A DNA stretch of 64,000 nt from Phormidium ambiguum IAM M-71 (GTDB taxonomy: Bacteria > Cyanobacteriota > Cyanobacteriia > Cyanobacteriales > Aerosakkonemataceae). The notes under the pieces were generated by a model, which did not search any database, was not told the origin of the DNA, and saw only the letters and a list, made by a program, of their open reading frames with translations. Within the stretch, counting starts at the first letter, position 1, and each line of letters begins with the position of its first letter. Positions 34,993-44,725 of this stretch are shown one piece after another. A program made the translations under genes and the position numbers. The DNA lies in assembly GCF_001904725.1 (NCBI RefSeq), contig NZ_MRCE01000004.1, positions 180,406 to 244,405 on the forward strand, read 5' to 3'.

Positions 34993-36960
34993 TCAGGCTC
35001 CTTCGCGCAATTTATCTAAAACTCCACGATCTTCTAAGGTGGAAGTATCACCAGAAACGTCTTGTCCGGCGGCTAAATTTCGCAGTAAGCGGCGCATAAT
35101 TTTACCGGAACGAGTTTTTGGTAAGGCATCGGTAAAGCGAATTTCTCCGGGACGAGCGATCGCACCAATTTCACCAACAACGTGCTTTTTCAGTTCCTTA
35201 CTTAGTTCTTCCGAAGCAGTAAAACTACCTTCCAAAGTGACAAAAGCAACGATTTCTTCGCCTTTTAATTCATCGGGTTTTCCGACAACTGCTGCTTCGG
35301 CAACTGCGGGGTGAGACACCAAAGCTGATTCAATTTCCATTGTGCCTAAACGGTGTCCGGCAACGTTAATTACGTCATCAACGCGACCCATTACCCAATA
35401 GTAACCGTCTTGATCTCTGCGAGCACCATCGCCAGCAAAATAAGTGTAATTGCCATCTTTTGGCGGGATATGTTCCCAATAAGTTCTACGGAAGCGATCG
35501 GGATCTCCATACACAGTTCGCATCATTCCCGGCCAAGGATATTTTACGGCTAAATAACCGCCTTCATTATTAGCAACAGCATTACCATCTAAGTCCAAAA
35601 TATCAGCAAGAATTCCGGGGAAAGGTCGAGTTGCTGAACCAGGTTTTGTGGGAATTGCGCCTGGTAATGCGGTAATCATAATTCCGCCTGTTTCGGTTTG
35701 CCACCAAGTATCAACTATTGGACAACGTTCGCCACCAATTACTTTGTAATACCACATCCAAGCTTCGGGATTAATCGGTTCTCCCACAGTTCCTAATAAT
35801 CTTAAAGATGAGAGATTTCTCGCTTTAGGCAAATGTTCTCCCATCTTAATAAATGCGCGAATTGCTGTTGGTGCGGTGTAAAAAACGGTGACTCCATACT
35901 TTTCAATTACATCCCAAAAACATCCGGGGTTGGAAGTACGAGGCGCACCTTCATACATCACAGTTGTGGCACCGTTGGACAGAGGGCCATAAACTATGTA
36001 ACTATGTCCGGTGATCCAACCAACATCAGCGGTACACCAATAAACATCGGTGTCTTGCAGGTCAAAGATCCATTTGGTTGTAATGTGGGTGAAAAGGTTG
36101 TAACCGCCTGTGGTGTGGACTACGCCTTTGGGTTTTCCGGTACTGCCGCTGGTGTAAAGGATAAATAGCAAATCTTCGCTATCCATTGGTTCGGCGGGAC
36201 AGTCGGCGGAAACTCCCTGTTGTAGATCGTGCCACCAATGGTCGCGTCCTGGTTCCATGTGGATCTGTTGTCCGGTACGCTTGACGACTAAGACATCTGT
36301 AACGGTGGGTACGCCTTCGGCTAATGCTTTGTCTACTTGGTCTTTCAGGGGTACGATCGCATCTTTGCGCCATCCACCATCGGCTGTAACTACTACTTTA
36401 GCTTGTCCGTCGATTAAGCGATCGCGCAATGCTTCCGCACTAAACCCGCCAAATACTACGGTATGCGCTGCCCCAATTCGGGCACAAGCTAACATGGCGA
36501 TCGCTGCTTCCGGTATCATGGGCATATAAATGCCAACGCGATCGCCTTTTTGCACACCCAGCTGTTTGAGAACATTGGCGAATTGACAAACTTCTCGGTG
36601 TAACTGTGCATAAGTTAAAGTGCGCGAGTCTCCCGGTTCTCCTTCCCAAATTAACGCCGCCTTATTCTTGCGCCAGGTGGTTAAATGACGGTCTAAGCAA
36701 TTATAGGAAATGTTGATTTTCCCGTTAACAAACCATTTGGCAAAGGGTGGTTGCCAGTCTAACACTGTATCCCACTTTTGAAACCAGTGTAATTCCTGTT
36801 CTGCCAATTCTGACCAAAATTTGAGCGGATCTGCTTGGGCGCGATCGTATAATTGCTGATACTCCTCTAAACTCTTGATATGAGCGTTTTGGGAAAATTC
36901 GGCAGCCGGATGAAATAAACGTTTTTCTTGTAGGATTGATTCGATCGTTGATTCAGACAT
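34993..36960 (-). CDS. acs: Acetyl-CoA synthetase
   Basis: Acetate + ATP + CoA to acetyl-CoA + AMP + PPi. The 655 residues are full length. They include the N-terminal ACAS_N region ([21 protein letters not shown]), the P-loop [15 protein letters not shown], the [11 protein letters not shown] adenylate motif, the hinge [19 protein letters not shown] and the C-terminal catalytic lysine in [15 protein letters not shown], the site of acetyl regulation. It ends DKLREGA. It allows acetate recovery. The downstream side faces the TOPRIM remnant. Confidence 0.96.
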   Translation of the reverse strand: MSESTIESILQEKRLFHPAAEFSQNAHIKSLEEYQQLYDRAQADPLKFWSELAEQELHWFQKWDTVLDWQPPFAKWFVNGKINISYNCLDRHLTTWRKNKAALIWEGEPGDSRTLTYAQLHREVCQFANVLKQLGVQKGDRVGIYMPMIPEAAIAMLACARIGAAHTVVFGGFSAEALRDRLIDGQAKVVVTADGGWRKDAIVPLKDQVDKALAEGVPTVTDVLVVKRTGQQIHMEPGRDHWWHDLQQGVSADCPAEPMDSEDLLFILYTSGSTGKPKGVVHTTGGYNLFTHITTKWIFDLQDTDVYWCTADVGWITGHSYIVYGPLSNGATTVMYEGAPRTSNPGCFWDVIEKYGVTVFYTAPTAIRAFIKMGEHLPKARNLSSLRLLGTVGEPINPEAWMWYYKVIGGERCPIVDTWWQTETGGIMITALPGAIPTKPGSATRPFPGILADILDLDGNAVANNEGGYLAVKYPWPGMMRTVYGDPDRFRRTYWEHIPPKDGNYTYFAGDGARRDQDGYYWVMGRVDDVINVAGHRLGTMEIESALVSHPAVAEAAVVGKPDELKGEEIVAFVTLEGSFTASEELSKELKKHVVGEIGAIARPGEIRFTDALPKTRSGKIMRRLLRNLAAGQDVSGDTSTLEDRGVLDKLREGA

Positions 36961-37234
36961 AGTGCTTCGCTAGATGTCAAAATTTGCCACCCTATTGGTT
37001 GGTAGCTAGAAAATACCTTTTTCAACATACTTTGTTTCTTGACAAATTTATATAAAAGAATGTTGAGTTTTTCTCGGTTTCTGGAATAAACTGACACCAA
37101 GTAGCATTTAGGTACTTTGATCTCAACTAGTTGTTGATTAAAATTTATTTTATTTTGAAGCCGTTAAAGTAACGATCGCCGATAATCGAAATTACAACAA
37201 TGAAAAAATATAGCTTCAGGAGCTAGAAATTTGT

Positions 37235-37495
37235 ATGAGTGAATATAATGATGGTGCCAACAAAAAGATTGCTGCTGGAATTTGTGGCATTTTACTAGGG
37301 GCATTGGGAGTTCACAAGTTTATTTTAGGATATACAACAGAAGGACTAATTATGCTCGGAGTTTCTGTATTAACTTGTGGATTTGGTGCAACAGTGATGG
37401 GAATTATTGGATTAATTGAAGGTATTATTTATTTAGCTATGCCTGATAATCAATTTGTTAATACATATATTGTGAGTAAAAAGGGATGGTTCTAA
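37235..37495 (+). CDS. TM2-domain membrane protein
   Basis: The 86 residues contain the TM2 domain: a first helix KKIAAGICGILLGALGVHKFILGY, a turn with GYTTEGL, then a second hydrophobic segment (GATVMGIIGLIEGIIYLAM). TM2 proteins are small inner-membrane proteins of unknown role. AGGAG lies 12 nt before the ATG. The DUF2752 gene follows 24 nt later on the same strand; TM2 and DUF2752 genes often neighbour each other. Confidence 0.9.
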   Translation: MSEYNDGANKKIAAGICGILLGALGVHKFILGYTTEGLIMLGVSVLTCGFGATVMGIIGLIEGIIYLAMPDNQFVNTYIVSKKGWF

Positions 37496-37519
37496 AGTAA
37501 CCAAGTAATATTTGAGAAT

Positions 37520-37960
37520 ATGGGCAATCAATTTGTGCGATCGCTAAATCAACCGGAACTAATTAAACGAATATTTTGTTTAAGCTTTACCAGTTTCCCC
37601 TTAGTAGGAACCTGGGTTTATAGCCAAGGATTTAGCGTTCCTTTTCTGAGTTGCCCAATTCGATCGCTAACTGGAATTCCTTGTCCAACTTGTGGAATGA
37701 CTCGTTCTTTTTTAGCTTTAGCGAAAGGTGATTTAGGAGAGTCAATTTCCTACCATTTATTTGGGCCTTTATTATTCCTCACCTTCCTAATTGTGACAGT
37801 TCACACAGCAATCGAGTTAGTAATGAGAAGAAAAGTTTTTCCTCCCTATTACAAAAAGCTGTATCAATTGCAACTGCACTGGATTGGATTAGCGAGTTTC
37901 TTAGGTTATTATCTAATCCGGTTATTAATATCAATTCTCTATGAAGATGCACTTAATTAA
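37520..37960 (+). CDS. DUF2752 membrane protein
   Basis: The 146 residues have three hydrophobic segments (about 30-45, 87-107, 121-142). The DUF2752 signature CPIRSLTGIPCPTCGMTRSFLALAKGD follows, broken here as CPIRSLTGIPCPTC and GMTRSFLAL, with paired Cys that may bind metal or form disulfides. The function of the family is not known. It sits directly behind the TM2 gene and is probably co-transcribed. Confidence 0.88.
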   Translation: MGNQFVRSLNQPELIKRIFCLSFTSFPLVGTWVYSQGFSVPFLSCPIRSLTGIPCPTCGMTRSFLALAKGDLGESISYHLFGPLLFLTFLIVTVHTAIELVMRRKVFPPYYKKLYQLQLHWIGLASFLGYYLIRLLISILYEDALN

Positions 37961-38104
37961 CCCCACCCCAAACCCCTCCCCGTAAACGGAGAGGGGCAAT
38001 GATTAAGCGCAATTTTACAGAAATTAGTATAAGTAGCAAAATAACCAGATTTTTTTATTTTAATAGTTCATTCTACACTTGTTTAGCGGTGGAGTTAAGC
38101 ACCA

Positions 38105-38305
38105 ATGAAAATGAAACTTAAAACTTTTGTATTTCCCAGCTTAATGATAGTGGGATTAGCCTATTTTCAATTCATGTCACAACTTGATATTGTCTTTTTT
38201 CTTAAAGGTTATGTTGCCCTAGTGCCTTTGCAAATTGCTACATTAATTTATTTAGGGTATTTGCATTGGAATAAACAAAAAAAGGATGTATTGACTAAAA
38301 ATTAA
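38105..38305 (+). CDS. Small two-helix membrane protein, hypothetical
   Basis: The 66 residues have two hydrophobic stretches (FPSLMIVGLAYFQFM and YVALVPLQIATLIYLGYL) and a Lys-rich tail. No family is recognised. The codon pattern and start context are acceptable, but the small size leaves doubt. Confidence 0.5.
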   Translation: MKMKLKTFVFPSLMIVGLAYFQFMSQLDIVFFLKGYVALVPLQIATLIYLGYLHWNKQKKDVLTKN

Positions 38306-38370
38306 ACCTCCCCCTTATACTGTTGTAATAATTGATAAATCGGATTTTCCTATTATCAATTATACAAATT

Positions 38371-38462
38371 TATAGCAACCGCCAAGGCGGTTAAGGCGAG
38401 ATGAAAAGCCAGAACCCTTGTTTTATAAGGTTTTTCCTTCTGCCTTCTGCCTTCTGCTATAT
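38371..38462. repeat. Dispersed repeat, copy B (3' of the Rieske gene)
   Basis: About 90 bp, matching the copy at 17960-18061: TATAGCAACC, a perfect ACCGCC-AA-GGCGGT dyad, AAGGCGAGAT, AAAAGCCAGAA, CCTTGTTTTATAAGG, then TTCTGCC heptamers and GCTATAT. It ends 9 nt from the stop of the minus-strand Rieske gene. Confidence 0.8.
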
Positions 38463-38471
38463 TAACCATAA

Positions 38472-39791
38472 TTACCTTTTTGCGTGGATGTAATCAACAA
38501 AATAAAATTTCGGTTCTAACCAAAATTTTAGCCAACTATAAATTCCTAAACTTAACAAAACAAGTACTATCAAAGGCAAACCAAACTTCATTCTAACTGC
38601 ATCCGGCAACACGGCTACTACTGGGACGCTAACTGCGACATATCCTAACAACAAAGTTTGGATAAGTTTCACCTTTGAAAGTGCTGTTCGACAGCTTTGA
38701 CAATGCTGTGTATGCTGTTTATAGCGGTTTAGCATAAATTGTCGATCGCCAAAAATTCCCGGTGTTTCTTTGACAGTAATTCCTACTTCATCCCAAGGTA
38801 ATTTGCCATCGGCATACTTATCAAACCATTTGCGAAACTCGATTACTAAGCGATCGGCACTAGTCGGCATTTTATAAATAGTTTGCCAGCTTTCTTTTTG
38901 CTGTTTTTGTTGCAGTAAATACTCTTGTTGTTGGAGTAAAATCATATCTCCATCTAATACAGCATTGCGTTCTTTAATATGATTCCACCAACGAGGCGTT
39001 ACTTTAAACAGAGTTTTGGCAAAATTACGAGGAAACTGGGCAACAATTCTCGATTTACCGGGTGTTGTCGGGATACAATAAGTAACTAAACCAACTTGCT
39101 TTGTTTCACCAAATTTAATTGCATATTCTAACCTACAAGGTGGTTCAAAGGTAATCGAACTCATGCCAGTTATAGCAGTAATTAAATCAGGAGTTGATTC
39201 AGTAATTTTAATCGAAATTGGTCTAGCTTTTTCCCGATTTCCCTGTATTCCGTGATGGGCAAAAGGAACGTGACTGGGATCGCAAACATTCTCAACTAAT
39301 GTCTGCCAATCATATTCCAAATCGCGTACAAAAGAAGACCAAAAAAATCCTTTACTTGCATCTAATTGAGGCGATAAGGGTAATGGAACTGACGCAGCTA
39401 AAGCAGCAGAATTGACATCTGGCCATACCCATAATAAATCTTGTTCCTGACGAATTGGTAGTGATACTGTACATAAATTGTTGGCTTTTTCAGTTAATAA
39501 TTCTGGGTTTTCTGCTTGGGGAATACGGGTACAAATTCCTTGGGCATCAAATTGCCAACCATGATAACTACACATTAAATTACCAGTTTTTTCGTCTACT
39601 TTTCCTTCACTTAATGGGGCGAGACGATGAGGGCATTGGTCTAAAAATACACGGTAACTATCTGATGATTTCGGTTTCCAAATTACTAAACGTAATCCTA
39701 AAATAGTTACTGCTGTTGGTTGGTTTGGATCGAGGTCTTCAATTGGTGAAATCGGATACCAATGTTGAAAAAAATTGAACTCTGATGTCAT
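38472..39791 (-). CDS. Rieske non-heme iron oxygenase, pheophorbide-a-oxygenase (PaO)-like
   Basis: The 439 residues contain the Rieske [2Fe-2S] domain at ~10-110 with C53/H55 in CPHRLAPL and C74/H77 in CSYHGW. The mononuclear iron motif is in NVCDPSHVPFAHHG (D171, H174, H179). A PaO-type C-terminal domain follows, with a redox-type CQSC near residue 365 and two membrane segments at the end (LLLGYVAVSVPVVAVLP; LPLIVLVLLSLGIYSWL). The family includes chlorophyll-breakdown PaO, Tic55, chlorophyllide a oxygenase and ACD1-like proteins, all thylakoid or envelope enzymes in plants. The substrate here is not known. chaB lies 45 nt upstream on the same strand. Confidence 0.88.
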   Translation of the reverse strand: MTSEFNFFQHWYPISPIEDLDPNQPTAVTILGLRLVIWKPKSSDSYRVFLDQCPHRLAPLSEGKVDEKTGNLMCSYHGWQFDAQGICTRIPQAENPELLTEKANNLCTVSLPIRQEQDLLWVWPDVNSAALAASVPLPLSPQLDASKGFFWSSFVRDLEYDWQTLVENVCDPSHVPFAHHGIQGNREKARPISIKITESTPDLITAITGMSSITFEPPCRLEYAIKFGETKQVGLVTYCIPTTPGKSRIVAQFPRNFAKTLFKVTPRWWNHIKERNAVLDGDMILLQQQEYLLQQKQQKESWQTIYKMPTSADRLVIEFRKWFDKYADGKLPWDEVGITVKETPGIFGDRQFMLNRYKQHTQHCQSCRTALSKVKLIQTLLLGYVAVSVPVVAVLPDAVRMKFGLPLIVLVLLSLGIYSWLKFWLEPKFYFVDYIHAKR

Positions 39792-39836
39792 TTGGTAATT
39801 AAGTATTAAACTGGTTTGTTTTTCAGTATAACTGGA

Positions 39837-40040
39837 TTATTCTGCTTTTTTATGCCAATTCCCATCTTCACCTTTTTCGTATTTATGTTTAACCGCACTC
39901 CAAGCAACTTTAAAAGCGGTTTCTTCTGCGTCGTATTCTTCAATTGCACTGTTAAATGCTGCTAAAAAAATCTCTTGGGCGTGTTTGGGTAAATGATTTG
40001 TTACGGAGTCTGGTAAATCATTAATTTCTTGATAAGGCAT
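39837..40040 (-). CDS. ChaB-family protein
   Basis: The 67 residues match the ChaB domain over their whole length: LPDSVTNHLPKHAQEIFLAAFNSAIEEY, then ETAFKVAWSAVKHKYEK. In Escherichia coli ChaB is linked to the ChaA cation antiporter, but the biochemical role is unsettled. No antiporter gene is near. It is upstream of, and probably co-transcribed with, the Rieske gene. Confidence 0.88.
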   Translation of the reverse strand: MPYQEINDLPDSVTNHLPKHAQEIFLAAFNSAIEEYDAEETAFKVAWSAVKHKYEKGEDGNWHKKAE

Positions 40041-40227
40041 AAGTTTATACCTAAATTCTTTATTTTAGGATGCCATGATATTCCAGAAAATTCATGATTC
40101 TCAAGATTGATTTTTGAGTGTAATTTAGTTTTTGTTAAAAAATACTGTTAACTGAGCTAGCTGTGAGTAAATATATTAAAGTGGTTTAGAGATTAGGCCG
40201 CTTGGCGATTAAATTGGGAGATTAATT

Positions 40228-42675
40228 ATGTCATGGACACCTTTGCGCGATCGCATCGATCGCTTACCCCTAATTCTCGCAGGCCCGATTTTGCGGCGTA
40301 CCGAAGCAAACGCTGTAACTGTTTGGGTAGCTTTAAAAGAACCACGCAATGTAACACTAAAAGTTTACTCTACAGTTAATGGCAATGGTGAAGTTATCGA
40401 TCGATTATTGTTGGTTGGTAGAAGTTATACAATTCCATTGGGTCAATTTCTTCATGTTGTAGTTGTTACAGCACATTCTAAATTGGGAGAAACAAATATA
40501 CTAGAACCAAGTAAAATTTATGCTTATGATTTAGAATTCGGTAATGATAATTTAGCCAAATCTTTAAATTTTCAAGATGGTTTTCCCGAAGTAACAATCA
40601 GTTATTTTCCTCATCAACTACCAACTTTTGCCATGCCGCCTAATGATTTAAATTATTTACGAATAGTGCATGGTTCTTGTCGTAAACCTCATGGGGGAGG
40701 AAGGGATGCTTTAACAATATTAGATGATTTAATCGAACACTCTGCTAATCAAGCATTAAATCGTCCCCAACAAGTATTTTTGACAGGCGATCAAATCTAC
40801 GGTGATGATGTTGCAGATCCCTTACTTTGGGCAGTTACAGAAGCAGGTAATACCTTATTAGGTTGGGAAGAACAACTGCCTGTTAAACAACTAGAAAATA
40901 GAGAAGTTGAATATATTAAAATTAGTGAATTCTTGCCAGGAAAACGTACTGAGATCGCCCAAGAATATGCTGGTTTTACAGCTATGTTAGTCAATAAACC
41001 AGAAAAGGCCAAGAGTCATCTTTTTGGTGTAGGTGAATACTTTGCGATGTATTTATTTGCTTGGTCTCCTATTGTTTGGCCTAATCGTTTTCCCACAGGT
41101 AACAGAGTGAGAAAAGACCAGAAAAAAGCTCAACTTTGGGATGAAGAAGCAGCTGTTGTTTTAGAATTTGCTAATGATATTTGGAAAGTGAGACGATCGC
41201 TTGCTAACATCTCAACTTACATGATTTGTGACGATCATGATGTTACTGATGATTGGTTTTTAAATCGGGAATGGTGCGATCGCGTTTTAAGTAAACCCTT
41301 TGGGAAGCGTGTAGTGCAAAATGCCATGTTAGCTTACGCCATATTTCAAGCATGGGGAAATACCCCTGAACAATTTCAGTCAGGACAACCAGGAGCAAAA
41401 TTATTACTAGCAGCAAAAGATTGGTTAATGTCAGGAGGAATCAATAAAAATACCGAAGCAAATATTGCTAAATATTTAGGTTTATCTGTTGATACTTCCC
41501 TAAACAATCGTTATCAAGATGATGAAAATACTGTAATTTTAAATCGTCAACATTCTGATGGGACAGAAATTTTAATTTGGTACTACACTATTAGAAGTTT
41601 TAAACATGAAGTTATTGTCTTAGACACGCGCACTTGGCGCGGTTATATCAAAGGTGAAAATAAATCCACCGATCCACCAATGCTTTTGAGTCCAACTGCA
41701 TTTAAAAAGCAAATTCAACAACCTTTACAAGAAACAGATAATTCACAAATTGAAGCTACATTAGTTGTTATTCCCACCAATTTAGTTAGTTTATCTTTTG
41801 TTGATATAGTTCAAAGTTGGGATTGGCAACGCCATCAAGACGAGCATATTTATCATGTTTTTAATAGTGATGTAGGTGATTCTTGGAATTTTAATAACGT
41901 TGGGTTTGGTCAGTTACTTTCTCATTTATTTGAACAGCGCGATCGCGTTATTGTTTTAACAGGTGACATTCATTATGCTGGTGCAGTAAAACTTAACTAT
42001 TGTGTGCGGAATAACAATCAGATTTATCCTAAAGTTATGGCACAATTAACTTCAAGTGCTTTTAAAAATGTAGAATTTACAACTAATTTAGTACATACAA
42101 AAATTTCTTCATTAGCACTACAAAAACCTAAAATTGGGGCTGGTTGGAATCAGTTACCAGAACTATTTGAAGTCCAAAGAATTCAAGAATTATTCCAAGT
42201 AATAAATTTAGAAAATACACCAGAACTTCCCTTAGTGTATGAAATTGAATCAGGTAATGGGTCGAATCATGATATTTTTTGGACGATCGCAGCTAAAAAT
42301 ACCAACTCTCTCCCAGACTGGTGGTATCGTACCGAATGGATCGATCGACAAAAATCTCACCCAGCTGCTTGGGAAAAAACTAAAAATGTCCCTTTAAATT
42401 CCGAACCTAAAAATTCATCAACGCCTTTTTCTTGGCTTTGGCGAAATCGCTGGTTTCAAGAAGGAGAAGAAGTCGTTGGATTAGCTAACTTTGGGTTAGT
42501 TTCTTTTAATTGGTCAACCGAAAACGATGCAACAAAAGCAGTAATTCAAGATGTATATTGGCGACCGCTTTGGGACGAAAACAGTGTGGTTTATAGTCGA
42601 TATTCTGTTCCCTTAAAATTGGTAGAATTGCCAATGCCAGTAAATGTAATTCCCCCATTAATTAAGCCAAAATAA
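40228..42675 (+). CDS. PhoD-like metallophosphatase
   Basis: The 815 residues belong to the PhoD-like group. The N-terminal ~130 residues form a beta-sandwich-like domain (AGPILRRTEANAVTVWVAL). Metal-ligand motifs follow: VHGSCRKPHGGG, LTGDQIYGDDV, ICDDHDVTDDW and LTGDIHYAGAV. No Tat or Sec signal is visible, unlike secreted PhoD alkaline phosphatases, and the protein is longer. A cytoplasmic phosphodiesterase or phosphatase role is more likely. It lies next to, but on the opposite strand to, the injection-system ATPase gene (convergent). Confidence 0.85.
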   Translation: MSWTPLRDRIDRLPLILAGPILRRTEANAVTVWVALKEPRNVTLKVYSTVNGNGEVIDRLLLVGRSYTIPLGQFLHVVVVTAHSKLGETNILEPSKIYAYDLEFGNDNLAKSLNFQDGFPEVTISYFPHQLPTFAMPPNDLNYLRIVHGSCRKPHGGGRDALTILDDLIEHSANQALNRPQQVFLTGDQIYGDDVADPLLWAVTEAGNTLLGWEEQLPVKQLENREVEYIKISEFLPGKRTEIAQEYAGFTAMLVNKPEKAKSHLFGVGEYFAMYLFAWSPIVWPNRFPTGNRVRKDQKKAQLWDEEAAVVLEFANDIWKVRRSLANISTYMICDDHDVTDDWFLNREWCDRVLSKPFGKRVVQNAMLAYAIFQAWGNTPEQFQSGQPGAKLLLAAKDWLMSGGINKNTEANIAKYLGLSVDTSLNNRYQDDENTVILNRQHSDGTEILIWYYTIRSFKHEVIVLDTRTWRGYIKGENKSTDPPMLLSPTAFKKQIQQPLQETDNSQIEATLVVIPTNLVSLSFVDIVQSWDWQRHQDEHIYHVFNSDVGDSWNFNNVGFGQLLSHLFEQRDRVIVLTGDIHYAGAVKLNYCVRNNNQIYPKVMAQLTSSAFKNVEFTTNLVHTKISSLALQKPKIGAGWNQLPELFEVQRIQELFQVINLENTPELPLVYEIESGNGSNHDIFWTIAAKNTNSLPDWWYRTEWIDRQKSHPAAWEKTKNVPLNSEPKNSSTPFSWLWRNRWFQEGEEVVGLANFGLVSFNWSTENDATKAVIQDVYWRPLWDENSVVYSRYSVPLKLVELPMPVNVIPPLIKPK

Positions 42676-42766
42676 TGTTAAAATAATTATTTGGCAAGGA
42701 GACAAGAGAAATTTTTACTTTCTGTCTTTCGTTCCTTCTGCCTTCTACTATATCTTTGAAATTTTG

Positions 42767-44725
42767 TTAACACCAACCCTTAACTTCGCTATCAATTAAA
42801 GGTTTTTCTAACTTAGCACTTTCACTACGCGCCGCACTCAATAAATGTTTCATACTCACTGATTCATTGGCATCTGCGGCTAAGAAAGCAGCATTCAGCG
42901 CAATGTTACGAATATTGCCACCAGCAACGCTCAATTTTGCTAATTTGTTGACATCTAAATTTTCTGTAGGTGTTGTGCTGGGGAAAACTCTGCGCCAAAT
43001 TTCTGCTCTTTGGGTAGCATCAGGAAAGGGAAATTGAACGACAAATCTAATACGTCGTAAAAAAGCATTATCTAAAGCTCCTTTGATATTAGTTGTTAAA
43101 ATAGCTAAACCTCGATAAGCTTCCATACGTTGCAATAAATAACTGACTTCAATATTAGCGTGGCGATCGTGCGAATCTTTGACATCGCTACGTTTACCAA
43201 ATAAAGCATCTGCTTCATCAAATAAAAGAATAGCACCACCTGTTTCTGCTGCATCAAACACTCGTCGTAAATTCTTTTCTGTTTCTCCGATATATTTACT
43301 AACAACAGAACTTAAATCAATCCGATATAAATCTAATTTTAATTCCCCTGCAATTACCTCAGCAGCGGTGGTTTTTCCCGTACCGCTAGCACCTGCAAAT
43401 AAAGCACTAATCCCTAAACCCCTTCCACCTTTACCAGCAAAACCCCAACTTTCATAAACTTTAGCACGTTGTCTTACATGAGCAATAATCGCGTTGAGAG
43501 TTTCCATTTGTGTTTCTGGCAAAACTAAATCTTCCCACCCTGCACCAACCTCTATTCGTTGTGCTAAATCTTCCAATCGCGGACGTGCTTGAGTGCGACA
43601 AGAATCCCATAAACTAGTTGTTAAAATATGAGAATTATTTTCTCCATACTCTTGTCCTAAAGTACTTGCACAAGCAGCAGTAATTGAAGGTGCATTTAAA
43701 TTAAATTGCGCTACTAAACTTTCAATTGCATCTGTCAAAGGTTCTGCCATTTCGCCTAGTGCATCCTGCCAGAGATCGCGTTGTTCTTGGTGTGTTGGTT
43801 TGTACACATCTATATTAATTAAGGGTCTTTGGCGTTGGCGAAATCGTTCTCTACTAGTAACAATTAAAGGGCTATTAATATGTTCGATGATGCGAGCGAT
43901 CGCACTGGTATTTTTTTCTAATGTTTCAGCTTCATCACAGTCTAATAATAAAGCACTATTTGATAAAACTGCCTCTCGTTCCCACAACCGTAATAATTGA
44001 TTAATTTCGTTAGCATTACTAGGCAAATGATCTGCTACTAACAAATGCAACCCAACTTTTAGCATTTCACAAGCAGCTACAGCGATCGCTCTTTTAGAAC
44101 TCACATCTTCCCCACATAACTGCACTACAGGCAAATGTTCGCTTTGCGCCGCATTAGCTAAAGTTTCTGCTAACTTTTCTGCCAATTCCTGATGAGATTT
44201 TACTAAAAAATTGGTTTCCGAAAGAGGTTGAACTATATCTACTAACCGTTCATCTAAATGTTGCACACCTGCCAGATAATGTAAGATACGTTCATCAATT
44301 CTTAAAGGGCTAAGAGTTAAAGTTGTGCCTCCTCCCACCTCAATTAATCGCCAACGTCTTAACGGCGCATTCGGAGTTATAGCACTCCAATGTGGATTGC
44401 TGAAAATGCTTAAAGCTAAACTAAAAGTCGGATAAGGTTTTTGAGGATCTGCTTGAGCAATAGCACACAAACTGGGAAAAGTAGCATCTAATTCCATCCC
44501 AGCACACAGTAGTAATACTTCGGTTTCAAAAGTAGATAATCCAAAAGTATTACATAATTGTCGTAACGCAGATGTTGCAGGTAATTCTTCTAAAACAACA
44601 GAATGTTTATCGTTTTCTATGCCTTTTCCGGCTTTGCATTCTAAGGCTTTTTTAATTATATTTAAGCTAGTAATTAAAGAATGTTGATTAAGTTTTTGCC
44701 AATCTTGTAAACTATGATTATTCAT
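42767..44725 (-). CDS. cis15: Contractile injection system AAA+ ATPase (Cis15-like)
   Basis: The 652 residues have an N-terminal helical part, then a degenerate AAA module (~175-330; ALLLDCDEAE in place of Walker B and no Walker A). The active AAA+ module is at ~400-640: Walker A GASGTGKT at 445-452, Walker B ILLFDEADALF at 499-509, sensor LAILTTNIKGALDNAFLRRI. This architecture is that of Afp15/PVC15 ATPases, which act in particle assembly or release. It overlaps the Pvc16-like gene by 4 nt (ATGA), so the two are translationally coupled. A TTCTGCC-type tail lies behind the stop. Confidence 0.88.
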   Translation of the reverse strand: MNNHSLQDWQKLNQHSLITSLNIIKKALECKAGKGIENDKHSVVLEELPATSALRQLCNTFGLSTFETEVLLLCAGMELDATFPSLCAIAQADPQKPYPTFSLALSIFSNPHWSAITPNAPLRRWRLIEVGGGTTLTLSPLRIDERILHYLAGVQHLDERLVDIVQPLSETNFLVKSHQELAEKLAETLANAAQSEHLPVVQLCGEDVSSKRAIAVAACEMLKVGLHLLVADHLPSNANEINQLLRLWEREAVLSNSALLLDCDEAETLEKNTSAIARIIEHINSPLIVTSRERFRQRQRPLINIDVYKPTHQEQRDLWQDALGEMAEPLTDAIESLVAQFNLNAPSITAACASTLGQEYGENNSHILTTSLWDSCRTQARPRLEDLAQRIEVGAGWEDLVLPETQMETLNAIIAHVRQRAKVYESWGFAGKGGRGLGISALFAGASGTGKTTAAEVIAGELKLDLYRIDLSSVVSKYIGETEKNLRRVFDAAETGGAILLFDEADALFGKRSDVKDSHDRHANIEVSYLLQRMEAYRGLAILTTNIKGALDNAFLRRIRFVVQFPFPDATQRAEIWRRVFPSTTPTENLDVNKLAKLSVAGGNIRNIALNAAFLAADANESVSMKHLLSAARSESAKLEKPLIDSEVKGWC

